Source: Fratercula arctica (taxonomy: Eukaryota; Chordata; Aves; Charadriiformes; Alcidae). Taken from it: a stretch of 64,000 nucleotides of DNA. The notes below the pieces were generated by a model that was given only the letters and a program-made list of their open reading frames with translations, had not been told where the DNA came from and did no database searches. The stretch covers positions 10,585,837-10,649,836 of the forward strand of contig CANTUZ010000014.1 in NCBI GenBank assembly GCA_947846985.1, written 5' to 3'. A program made the translations under genes and the position numbers. Position 1 is the stretch's first letter; every line of letters starts with the position of its first letter. Of the stretch, positions 21,190 through 33,400 are shown one piece after another.

Positions 21190-24100
21190 TCACTTGACGA
21201 AGACCACGCTGTTGCCGGCGTTGCGGGCGGCGAGCCAGGCCAGGAAAACGTCCCTAAAAAAAGCAGGAAAAAACCCCAAAATTGTGATTTTTTTTTTGGG
21301 GGGGTAAAATCGCAAATTTTGGAGGGGGGGGCACACCAAAAATAAGGGTTTTTCACCCCAAAACTAAGCTCCTACCGGCAATGTTTGACGACGCATTCGC
21401 TGCTGCAATATTCCTCGTCCCAATCGCCGCTGGCCACCGGGGGGTTGTCGCATCCGGCCCGGATGCACCGAGGTCGAGGGGACTCTTCGGCCACCGGCGA
21501 TTCGGCCACCAGTTCCACCGCCATCTGGGTGGGGGACTCCACCTGGGTGGGGGGTGGGGGGGGTCAGGGTGGGGCACCACCCCGAGGACCCCACCCCCAC
21601 CCCACCCCAACCCCACCCCGGTCTTCTCCTCCCCCCCCCGCCCCAGCGGGGGTCTCCGGTTCTTCTCTGCTCCACTTGGGTCTTCAAGCCGCGACGTTCC
21701 TCGGCTTCTAACTCTGAGCCCGCCCCATATTTCGGGGTCCCCCCCACCAGTTATGGGGTCTCCTGCCCCATAACTCCATCTTCGGTCACCTGTTTGTGCC
21801 TCTTCCCCCCTATTGTCCTCCCCACCATCTTCTCAACATGGTCCCTCAACCCACCACGACGTTCCTCAGCCTCTAGCTCTGAAACCAACCTAAATTTCGG
21901 GGTCCCCCCACCAGTTATGGGTCCTCCTGCCCCATATCTCCCTATTTCATCCCTTCTTTGTCCCCCTCCCGCCATATTGTCCCCCCCCCCATCTTCTCAA
22001 TGTGGTCCCTCAACCCACCATGACGTTCCTCAGCCTCCACCTCTGAAACCAACCTAAATTTTGGGGTCCCCCCACCAGTTATGGGGTCTCCTGCCCCATA
22101 ACTCCGTCTTCGGTCACTTGTTTGTGTCTCTTCCCCCCTATTGTCCTCCCCACCATCTTCTCAACGGGGTCCTTCACCCACCACGACGTTCCTCAGCCTC
22201 TAGCTCTGAAACCAACCTAAATTTCGGGGTCCCCCCACCAATTATGGGTCCTCCTGCCCCATATCTCCCTATTTCATCCCTTCTTTGTCCCCCTCCCGCC
22301 ATATTGGCCCCCCCCCTCATCTTCTCAACGTGGTCCCTCAACCCACCATGACGTTCCTCAGCCTCCAGCTCTGAAACCAACCTAAATTTTGGGGTCCCCC
22401 CACCAGTTATGGGTCCTCCTGCCCCGTATCTCCCTATTTCATCCCTTCTTTGTCCCCCTCCCGCCATATTGTCCCCCCCCCCCATCTTCTCAATGTGGTC
22501 CCTCAACCCACCACGACGTTCCTCAGCCTCTAGCTTTGATTCTGCCCCATATTTCGGGGTCCCCCCACCAGTTATGGGTCCTCCTGCCCCGTATCTCCCT
22601 ATTTCATCCCTTCTTTGTCCCCCTTCCGCCATATTGTCCCCCCCCCCATCTTCTCAAACGTGGTCCCTCAACCCACCACGACGTTCCTCGCCCTCTAGCT
22701 TTGATCCTGCCCCATATTTCGGGGTCCCCCCACCAGTTATGGGTCCTCCTGCCCCGTATCTCCCTATTTTATCCCTTCCTTGTCTCCCTTCCGCCATATT
22801 GTCCCCCCCCCCTCATCTTCTCAACGTGGTCCCTCAACCCACCATGACGTTCCTCCGCCTCTAGCTTTGATCCTGCCCCATATTTCGGGGTCCCCCCACC
22901 AATTATGGGTCCTCCTGCCCCATATCTCCCTATTTCATCCCTTCCTTGTCTCCCTTCCGCCATATTGTCCCCCCCCCCATCTTCTCAATGTGGTCCCTCA
23001 ACCCACCACAACGTTCCTCAGCCTCTAGCTCTGAAACCAACCTGAACTTTGGGGTCCCCCCACCAGTTATGGGTCCTCCTGCCCCATAACTCCGTCTTCG
23101 GTCACCTGTTTGTGCCTCTTCCCCCCTATTGTCCTCCCCACCGTCTTCTCAACATGGTCCCTCAACCCACCACGATGTTCCTCGCCCTCTAGCTTTGATC
23201 CTGCCCCATATTTCGGGGTCCCCCCACCAGTTATGGGTCCTCCTGCCCCATATCTCCCTATTTCATCCCTTCTTTGTCCCCCTTCCGCCATATTGCCCCC
23301 CCCCCATCTTCTCAACATGGTCCCTCAACCCACCACGACGTTCCTCAGCCTCCACCTCTGAAACCAACCTGATCTTTGGGGTCCCTCCACCAGTTATGGG
23401 TCCTCCTGCCCCATATCTCCCTATTTCATCCCTTCTTTGTCCCCCTTCCGCCATATTGTCCCCCCCCCCATCATCTCAACGTGGTCCCTCAACCCACCGT
23501 GACGTTCCTCTCCCTCCCCCCCGCCCCAAAAAAAAAAACCCCCCCTCCTCCCCTCGGGCACCACGTCCCCCGCGATCATCTCCACCGCCTCGGGCGACGC
23601 CGCCGCGCCCCCCCCGCCCCCCGGCGAGACCGTTTGGTGGCCCAGGGGGGCGGGGGCCACCCCCCCCCCACCGCTTTGGGGTTGGGGGGGCAGCTGGGAG
23701 GAGGAGGAAGGTGGGGGGGGGGGTGGTGGTGACCGGCAACGGGGGCGACCCCCCCCCAAGTTCTTCGGGGGGGAGGCGAAGGGTTTGGATCTGGAGGGCC
23801 GGGGGGGTCGGGGGGGTGGGGGGGGGCAAGATCTTGATCTGCAAAGGGGGGGGTTGGGGGGGCAGGTTGAGGCGGATTTTGGGGGGGGGGGTTGGGGGGG
23901 GCGGCGGTTGGGGGGGGGGGCGGCGGCGGGGGGGGGCTGCTGCATGGCCTGCAGCGGGGGGGGGGGTTGGAGGACGGTGACCCCCTGGGGGGGGGGTTGG
24001 GGGGGGGGGCATCTGTTGGAGGGGGGGGGGGCTGGAGCCGGGGCAACTGGGCGGCGGCCGCCTGAAGGACCGAGCGGGTGACGATTTGGGGGGGGGGCAG

Positions 24101-24446
24101 GTGGAGGGAGGGGGCGGTCGCCGGCCCCCCCCCGCCCCCCCCCCCCACCGCCGCCCCCCCCCCACCCCCGCGCGAGGCCACCACGGCGGCGGGGATGACG
24201 GTGACCACCCCCCCCGGAGAAGACACGGCCAAGGACGGGGGGAGCATTTGTTTGGGGATGATGATTTTGGTGATGGCGGGGGGGGGAGGGGGGGGGGTGG
24301 GGGGGGGGGTGGGGGGGGGGCGGGTTGGGATGGGGGGGGGTCCGGTGACGAGGACGGCGGTGGGACGGGGGGGGGCCGGAGATGACGCCGAAGGGGGCGG
24401 CGTGGGGCTGGTTTCCGGCTCCGGTGGCTCCGTGGAAGTCTAGGAA

Positions 24447-24492
<46 letters not shown>

Positions 24493-27400
24493 CAGGGTTG
24501 GGGGGGGGGGTGTCCCCATTTTTTTGGACACCCCCCCCACCCAAAAAAAAAAAGGGGGGGGGGGTTGGGGACTACCTTGATGGCCCGATAAGCGGCCAAG
24601 GCCTTCAGATACTCCTTCTTGGCCGCCTCCGTCTTGCGCTTGTAGACCTGGAGATGACATTTGGGGCGGGGGGCCCGGGGGGGGGGGGGGCCGCCGTCAA
24701 TTTTGGGGTCTCCCCCACCAGTTATGGGTCCTCCTCCTCCATAGCTCCCTGTTTGATCACCTCCTCGCCCCCCTTCCTCCATGTTGTCCTCTCCACGACC
24801 TTCTCAACGTGGTCCTTCAACCACGATGACGTTCCTCAGCCTCTAGCTCCCAACCTGCCCCACGTTTTGGGGTCCCCCCACCAGTTATGGCTCCTCCCCC
24901 TCCATATCTCTCTATTTCAGTATCTACTTGATCTCCTTCCTCCATATTGTCCTCTCTAGGATCTTCTCAACGTGGTCCTTCAACCACGGTGACGTTCCTC
25001 AGCCTCTAGCTCCGAACCCGCCCCACATTTTGGGCTCCCCCCACCAGTTATGGGTTCTCCTCCTCCATATCTCTCTATTTCGGTACCTAGTTGTCCTCCT
25101 TCCTCTACGTTGTCCTCTCCACGACCTTCTCAAGATGGTCCTTCAACCACGGTGACGTTCCTCAGCCTCTAGCTCCCAACCCGCCCCACATTTTGGGCTC
25201 CCCCCACCAGTTATGGGTCCTCCTCTTCCATAGCTCCCTGCTTGATCACCTCCTCGCCCCCCTTCCTCCATGTTGTCCTCTCTAGGATCTTCTGAACGTG
25301 GTCCTTCAACCACGATGATGTTCCTCAGCCTCTAGCTCCCAACCCGCCCCACATTTTGGGGTCCCCCCACCAGTTATGGGTCCTCCTCCTCCATATCTCT
25401 CTATTTTGGTATCTACTTGATCTCCTTCCTCCATATTGTCCTCCCTAGGATCTTCTCAACGTGGTCCTTCAACCACGGTGACGTTCCTCAGCCTCTAGCT
25501 CCCGAACCCGCCCCACATTTTGGGGTCCCCCCACCAGTTATGGGTCCTCCCCCTCCATATCTCTCTATTTCGGTATCTACTTGATCCCCTTCCTCCATAT
25601 TGTCCTCTCTAGGATCTTCTCAACATGGTCCTTCAACCACGGTGACGTTCCTCAGCCTCTAGCTCTGAACCCGCCCCACGTTTTGGGGTCCCCCCACCAG
25701 TTATGGGTCCTCCTCCTCCATAGCTCCCTCTTTGATCACCTCGTCACTCCCCTTCGTCCACACTGTCCTCTCCATGACCTTCTCAAGATGGTTCTTCAAC
25801 CACGGTGACGTTCCTCAGCCTCTATCTCCGAACCCGCCCCACATTTTGGGGTCCCCCCACCAGTTATGGGTCCTCCTCCTCCATATCTGTCTATTTCGGT
25901 ATCTACTTGATCCTCTTCCTCCATATTGTCCTCTCTAGGATCTTCTCAACATGGTCCTTCAACCACGGTGACGTTCCTCAGCCTCTAGCTCTGAACCCGC
26001 CCCATGTTTTGGGCTCCCCCCACCAGTTATGGGTCCTCCTCCTCCACATCTCTCTATTTCGGTACCTAGTTGTCCTCCTTCCTCTACGTTGTCCTCTCCA
26101 CAACCTTCTCAAGATGGTCCTTCAACCACGATGACGTTCCTCAGCCTCTAGCTCCCAACCCGCCCCACATTTTGGGCTCCCCCCACCAGTTATGGGTCCT
26201 CCTCTTCCATAGCTCCCTGCTTGATCACCTCCTCGCCCCCCTTCCTCCATGTTGTCCTCTCTAGGATCTTCTGAACGTGGTCCTTCAACCACGATGATGT
26301 TCCTCAGCCTCTAGCTCCGAACCCGCCCCACATTTTGGGGTCCCCCCACCAATTATGGGTTCTCCTCCTCCATATCTCTCTATTTCAGTACCTAGTTGTC
26401 CTCCTTCCTCTACGTTGTCCTCTCCACAACCTTCTCAAGATGGTTCTTCAACCACGATGACGTTCCTCAGCCTCTAGCTCCGAACCCACCCCACGTTTTG
26501 GGCTCCCCCCACCAGTTATGGGGTCTGCCCCCCTCCACCCCCCCCCCCCCCCCTTCTCACCTGCTTCTGCTCCTCCCCCAGGCTGTCCCACATGGAGGCC
26601 ACGATCTTGGAGACCTCCCCGAAGGTGGCGTTGGGGTTCTGGCCCTTAATGGCCGCCTGGGTGTCGCGGAAGAAGAGGGCGTAGGCGGAGACGGGCTTCT
26701 GGGGCTCGTTGGGGTCCTTCTTCTTCTTGGGCTTCTTGGGGGGTTTCACCCGGCGGGGCCCCTCCCCCACGGGCGGGGGGGGGGCGGGGGGGAGGGAGGG
26801 GGGGGAGGGTTTGGGGGGGGCGGCCTGGAGGGAGGGGGGGGGAAAGAGGAGAGGAAAAAAAAATTGCCGGAAAATGTTAAAAATGGGGGAATTTGGGCAC
26901 TAAAAAAAAACAAAAAGGGAAAGGGGAAAAGGCAGCGGAATTTCAACTTCCCAATTGGAAATTTTCAAAATGGGAAAAAAAAGGGAAAAGGGGCGGCGAA
27001 AGGGCGATTCGGGAGAGAAGGAGAAACCGGGGGCGAAGGGAAAATTCCGCCGGGAGAATTCCGCCGGGAAAATTTCCCCGGGAAAATTCAGCCGGGGAAA
27101 TTCCGCCAGGGAAATTTCACTGAGGAAATTCAGCTGCGAAAATTCAGCCGGGAAAATTTCCCCGGGAAAATTCCGCCGGGGAAATTCCGCCGGGGAAATT
27201 CCATCGGGAAAATTCCGCCGGGAAAATTTCACTGAGGAAATTTAGCCGCGAAAGTTCGGCCGGGAAAATTCAGCCGGTGAAATTCTGCCGGGGAAATTCA
27301 GCCGCGAAAATTTCCCCGGGAAAATTCAGCTGGGGAAATTCCACTGGGAAAATTCCGCTGGGAAAATTCCACCGGGGAAATTCCACCAGGAAAATTCCAC

Positions 27401-30400
27401 CGGGGAAATTCAGCCGCGAAAATTCAGCCGCGAAAATTTCACTGGGGAAATTCCGCTGGGGAAATTCAGTTGCAAAAATTTCCCCAGGAAAATTCAGCCG
27501 GGGAAATTCCACCGGGGAAATTCCGCCGGGGAAATTCACCTGTGAAAATTCCGCTGGGGAAATTCAGTTGCAAAAATTTCACCAGGGAAATTCCGCCGGG
27601 GAAATTCACTCACGAAAATTTCATCAGGGAAATTCAGGTGGGGAAATTCCACCGGGAAAATTCCGCGGGGATAATTCACTTGCAAAAATTTCACCGAGGA
27701 AATTCAGCCGCAAAAACTCCGCCGGGAAAATTCCGCTGGGAAAATTCCGCCGGGGAAATTCTGCCGGGGAAATTCAGCCGCAAAAATTTCCCCGGGGAAA
27801 ATTCAGCCGGGGAAATTCCACCAGGAAAATTCCGCTGGGAAAATTCTGCTGGGAAAATTCAGCCACGAAAATTTCACCAAGGAAATTCCGCCGGGGAAAT
27901 TCCGCCCGGAAAATTCCACTGGGGAAATTCCACCAGGGAAATTCAGTTGCAAAAATTTCACCGGTGAAATTCAGGCAGGGAAATTCCGCCGGGAAAATTC
28001 CACCAGGGAAATTCTGCCGGGAAAATTCCACCGAGAAAATTCAGCCAGGAAAATTCCGCCGGGAAAATTCCACTGGGGAAATTCCACCAGGAAAATTCAG
28101 TTGCGAAAATTTCACCGAGGAAATTCAGCCGGGAAAATTCCGCCAGGGAAATTTCGACCGGAAAAAAGGGGAAATTCGGAATCGGGAAGCGAAGGGCGAA
28201 GCCGAGAAACGCGAATTAAAATTGGGAACGAAAAGGGAAAAGTGAAAGAGAAAAAAAAAGAGAAAAAAATACGGCAAAGACTGAAAATTGGGAATTAAAA
28301 TTGAACATTTTCCGGGGACGGGAAATGAGAAATTCCGATTTTGAGGTCGAAAATTAAAGGCGAAATAAAAGATTCAAATCAAAATCGGGGATTAAAATCC
28401 ACAATTTTTTTAAAAAAGGAAAAAAAAAATAGAATTTGGAATTGAAATGGGAAATTTTTGGAAGGGAAAAAGGAAAAATTTCAAAAACGGAATTCGGAAT
28501 TTGGAAATCGGAAGGGGAAAAAATTTCGCCGGCATCAAAACGGGGAATGAAATTTTTAAATGAAATTTAAATTATTTTTTTTAATTTGAATTAATCTTTT
28601 TGAATTAATTTTGAAAATTTTGAATTAAAAATTTTCGGGAAATTGAAAATCGGAGCCCGGGAATAAACGGGGATTTGGAACGAAAGCGGCAATTTCGAAA
28701 CAAAACAAAAAAAAATGAAAATTCCCAAAAAATTTGGAATTAAATTTGTTCCGAGGCGGGAAAAAATTAGGAATTAAAATTTCGAATTAAATTGAAATTT
28801 AGAATTAAAATCCGAAATTGTTTTAAAACAACCGTTTTCGCGGGAAAAGAGAAATGGAATTTGGCGGGAAAAAAAATGCGGCAAAATTTGGCCGGAAAAA
28901 GCGAAAATTTGTCAGAAAAGGCAAAAAAAAAAAAGGAAAAGGGGGTTTGGAATTCCAGCGGGAAATTGGCCCTTTTTTGGGGTAAAACCGGGCCCTTTTG
29001 GGGGTTCAAACGCTCCCAAAAAACAGCGGTTTTGGGGGGGTCAAAACTTTAAAAAAAAGCCAATTTTGGGGTTTTCCGCATAAAAGTGACGGATTTTTGG
29101 AGCGTAAGCACCAAAAAAACGTTATTTTGGGGTTTTTTTTAGCATTTTAGGGGGTGTTGGGGGGGTTTGGGGGGGGTCAACGCCGTGTTTTTGGGCCTAA
29201 AACCCGGCGTTTTGGGGCATTTCCCACCCAAAAATGCACAATTTGGGGGTTTAATGCTCTAAAAACCCCAATTTTGGGATTTTATCTATTAAAAAAGCCA
29301 TTTTTTTAATTTTGAACACCAAAAAAGCCTAATTTGGGGCTTTTTTTAGGATTTTAAGTGGTTTTTTGGGGGTTTGGGGGGGTCAATGCCGCATTTTTTT
29401 GGCCTAAAACCCAGCATTTTGGGGCATTTCCCACCAAAAAAGGGCACAATTTGGGGTTTTAGTGCTCTAAAAACCCCAGTTTTGGGGTTTCTATATATAA
29501 AAAAAGCTAATTTTTTTGATTTTAAACCCTAAAAATGTCTAATTTGGGGTTTTTTTTAGAATTTTAAGCAGATTTTTGGTGCTTTGGGGGGGTCAGTGCG
29601 GCGTTTTTTTAGCCTAAAACCCGGCGTTTTGGGGCGTTTCCCACCCCAAAAACACACAATTTGGGCGTTTAATGCTCTAAAAACCCCAATTTTGGGATTT
29701 TATCTATTAAAAAAGCCGATTTTTTTAATTTCGAACACCAAAAATGCCTAATTTGGGGCTTTTTTTAGGATTTTAAGTGGATTTTTGGTGCTTTGGGGGG
29801 GTCAACGCTGCATTTTTTTGGCCTAAAACCCGGCGTTTTGGGACATTTCCCACCCAAAAAAGGCACAATTTGGGAGTTTAATGCTCTAAAAACCCCAATT
29901 TTGGGGTTTCTATATATAAAAAAAGCTAATTTTTTTGATTTTAAACCCTAAAAATGTCTAATTTGGGTTTTTTTTAGGATTTTAAGTGGATTTTTGGTGC
30001 TTTGGCGGGGTCAACGCCGCATTTTTTTGGCTTAAAACCCGGCGTTTTGGGGCGTTTCCCACCGCAAAAAAACCACAATTTGGGGTTTTTAGCGCCAAAA
30101 AACGCCAGTTTTGGGGGGTTTTTTTTGGGGGTGGGGGGGGGGGTTCGGGGGTGGGGGGGGGGGGGGGGTTCGGGGGGGGGGGGGGGTTCCTTACCCTGCG
30201 GAATTCCTCGTTTTCCTCCTCGGGCAGGGAGGGGGGTGGGGGAGGGGGTGGGGGAAAGCGGTTCCTCGGGGGAAGGGGCGGAAGGGTTGGGGGGCGGGGG
30301 GGGGGGGGGGGGGAGGGGGCCGGCCCCCCCAAATTGGGGGTCGTCCCCCCCCCTCCCCCTCCCCCTCCCCCGCTTCCTCCTCCATTTCCGCCCCCCCCCC

Positions 30401-33400
30401 CCCCCGCCCCCCCCGTTGCCCAGGCTGAGTCCCAGTTGGGAGCTGAGCTCGGACTGGTCGATGGTGGTGAGTTGGGGGGGGCCCAGGAGCCCCCCCGGGC
30501 TGAGGGCGGCCATGGGGGACGTCGATGGTGACGGGGGGGGGGGGCGCTGTACTGAGCCCCCATCGTGTGCTCCAGCTCCTAAAAACAAAGCCGGGGGGGG
30601 GGACAACGTACGCACACCCTAAATTACAACCCCCCGAAAAAATCCCCTTTTTCCCCCCCAATCCCCCCCCCAAACCCCCGTTTTCCCCCCCAAAACGGCA
30701 TTTCCCCCCCCAAAACATCATCCCCCCCCCCAAAAAACCTTCATTTCCCCCCCCAAAACCCCCGTTTTCCTCCCTAAACCCCATTTCCCCCCCCCCAAAA
30801 AACCTCATTTCCCCCCCCCAAAAAACCGTTTTCCCCCCCAAAATGTCATTTCCCCCCCCCAAAACCCCCCTTTTTCCCCCCCCAAAAACCCCATTTCCCC
30901 CCCCAAAAAAAAACTTTCCTCTCCAAAACCCCCCTTTTCCCCCTCAAAATGCCATTCCCCCCCCCCAAAAAAACCCATTTCCCCCCCAAACCCCCATTTC
31001 CCCCCCAAAAAACCCATTTTCCCCCATTTCCCCCCCATTTCCCCCCATTTTCCCCCCAAAAAAACCCATTTTCCCCCATTTCCCCCCCCATTTTCCCCCA
31101 TTTCCCCTCAATTTTCCCCCATTCCCCCCATTTCCCCCATTTTCCCCCCCTTTCCCATTTCCCCCCCGTTTTCCCCCATTTCCCCCCCTTCCCCCCAATT
31201 TCCCCCCCCGAAAACCCCATTTTCCCCCATTTCCCCCCCCAAAAAACCCATTTTCCCCCATTTCCCCCCATTTTCCCCCCATCTGCCCCCACTTCCCCCC
31301 CCCAAAAAACCCATTTTCCCCCATTTCCCCCCATTTTCCCCCCATCTCCCCCCACTTCCCCTTTTCCCCCCTTCCCCCCCATTTCCCCCCCATTTTCCCC
31401 CATTTTCCCCCAATTTCCCCCATTCCCCCCCTTATCCCCCATTTTGCCCCCAAAAAAACCCATTTCCCCCCATTTCCTCCAATTTTCCCACATTTTCCCC
31501 ATTTCCCCCCCATTTTCCCCCCATTTCCCCCCCATTTCCCCCCAATTTTCCCCCATTTTCCCCCATTTCCCCCCCATTTTCCCCCCAAAAAACCCCATTT
31601 CCCCCCCATTTGCCCCATTTCCCCCCCAATTTTCCCCCCATTTCCCCCCATTTTCCCCCCCAAAAACCCCATTTCCCCCCATTTCCCCCCATTTCCCCCC
31701 ATTTTCCTCCAATTTTCCCCCATTTCCCCCCATTTCCCCCCCCTTTCCCCCCATTTTCCCCCCAAAAAACCCCATTTCCCCCATTTCCCCCCAATTTTCC
31801 CCCCAAAAACCCCATTTTCTCCCCCATTTCCTCCCCCCATTTTCCCCCATTTCCCCCCCTTTTCCCCCATTTCCTCCATTTCCCCCCCCTTCCCCCCCTT
31901 TCCCCCCCCCAAAACTCCATTTTCCCCCATTTTCCTCCATTTCCCTCCCCAAAAACCCCATTTCCCGCCATTTTTCCCCATTCCCCCCCCATTTCCCCAA
32001 TTGGTCCCCCATTTCCCCCCATTTTCCTCCATTTACCCCCATTCCTCATTTACACCCATTCCCATTTCCCCCAGATTTCCCCCCCAAAACCCATTTCCCC
32101 CCTTTCCCCCCATTTCCCCCATTTCCCCCCCCCAATTTTCCCCCCAAAAAACCCCATTTCCCTCATTTCTCCCCATTTTCCCCCCCAAAAACCCCCATTC
32201 CCCCCCATTTTCCCCCATTCCCCCCCCTTCCCCCCAAAAAACCCCATTTCCCCCCATTTCCCCCCCATTTTCCCCCATTTGCCCCATTCCCCCCCCCATT
32301 TTCCCCCATTTCCCCCCCCTTTCCCCCCATTTTCCCCCATTTTCCTCCAATTTTCCCCCCCTTTTCCCCCATTTTCCCCCATTTTCCCCCATTTCCCCCC
32401 ATTTTCCCCCCATTTTCCCCCATTTCCCCCCATTTTCCTCCAATTTTCCCCCCTTTTGCCCCCTTTCCCCTCCATTTTCCCCATTTCCCCCCATTTTCCC
32501 CCCATTTTCCCCCCCATTTCCCCCCAATTTCCCCCCATTTCCCCCCAATTTCCCCCCCCAATCCCCCCCCCCCCCTCACCATGGCCAACCCCCCCTCGTG
32601 CAACAGCCCGGGCCCGATCCCCACGGGCATCTCCAGCCCCTGGACGCCGTAGGGGGGGGGCGGGAAGGGGGGGTCGCCCCCCCCGGCCGTTTCCCCCAGG
32701 TCCTGGAAGTGCCCCACCACGTCCCCCACCGCCAGCGAGGGGTCGCTCTCCAGGGCGATGGGGGGCAGCTCGAACTCCTCGTCCCCCAGGCTGGGCGTGT
32801 GGAACGTCTGCCGGCAAAATTTTCCCAAAAAAATCCAAAAAAATCCCAAAAAAATCCAAAATTTTCCAAAATTTTTCGAAATTTTTCGAAATTTTCGAAA
32901 TTTTTCAGAATTTTTCAAAATTTCTCAGAATTTTCAAGGCTGGAGGAGGTCGGAGCAACTTCGTGCCGTTGTCCGGGGGAACAATCGGAATTTCCAGGGG
33001 ATTTTTAAGCGCGTTCTCAGCTCCCGCTTCGAAATATTTAAAGTTAAAATTTTAAGTTTAAATTCAAAAATTTAAAATTTCAGAATTTGGGGCCGGTTTA
33101 GGCAATTTGGGGGCAATTTGGAGTCTTTTTTGGTGGGGAATAATCGGAATTTCCAGAGGATTTTAAGCGCGTTCTCAGCTCCCGTTTCCGCTTCGGAATA
33201 TTTAAAGTTAAAATTTTAAGTTTAAATTCAAAAATTTGAAATTTCAGAATTTGGGGCCGGTTTAGGCAATTTGGGGGCAATTTGGAGTCTTTTTTAGTGA
33301 GGAATAATCTCAATTTCCGAGGATTTTTAAGCGCGTTCTCAGCTCCCGCTTCCGCTTTGAAATATTTAAAATTAAAATTTTCATTAAGTTTAAATTAAAA

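Noticed and set aside
21750..26140. Repeated frames with [18 protein letters not shown] on the minus strand of TOX4 introns
   Set aside because: They repeat with the 163-bp unit, lie between correct TOX4 splice sites, and vary like neutral repeats.
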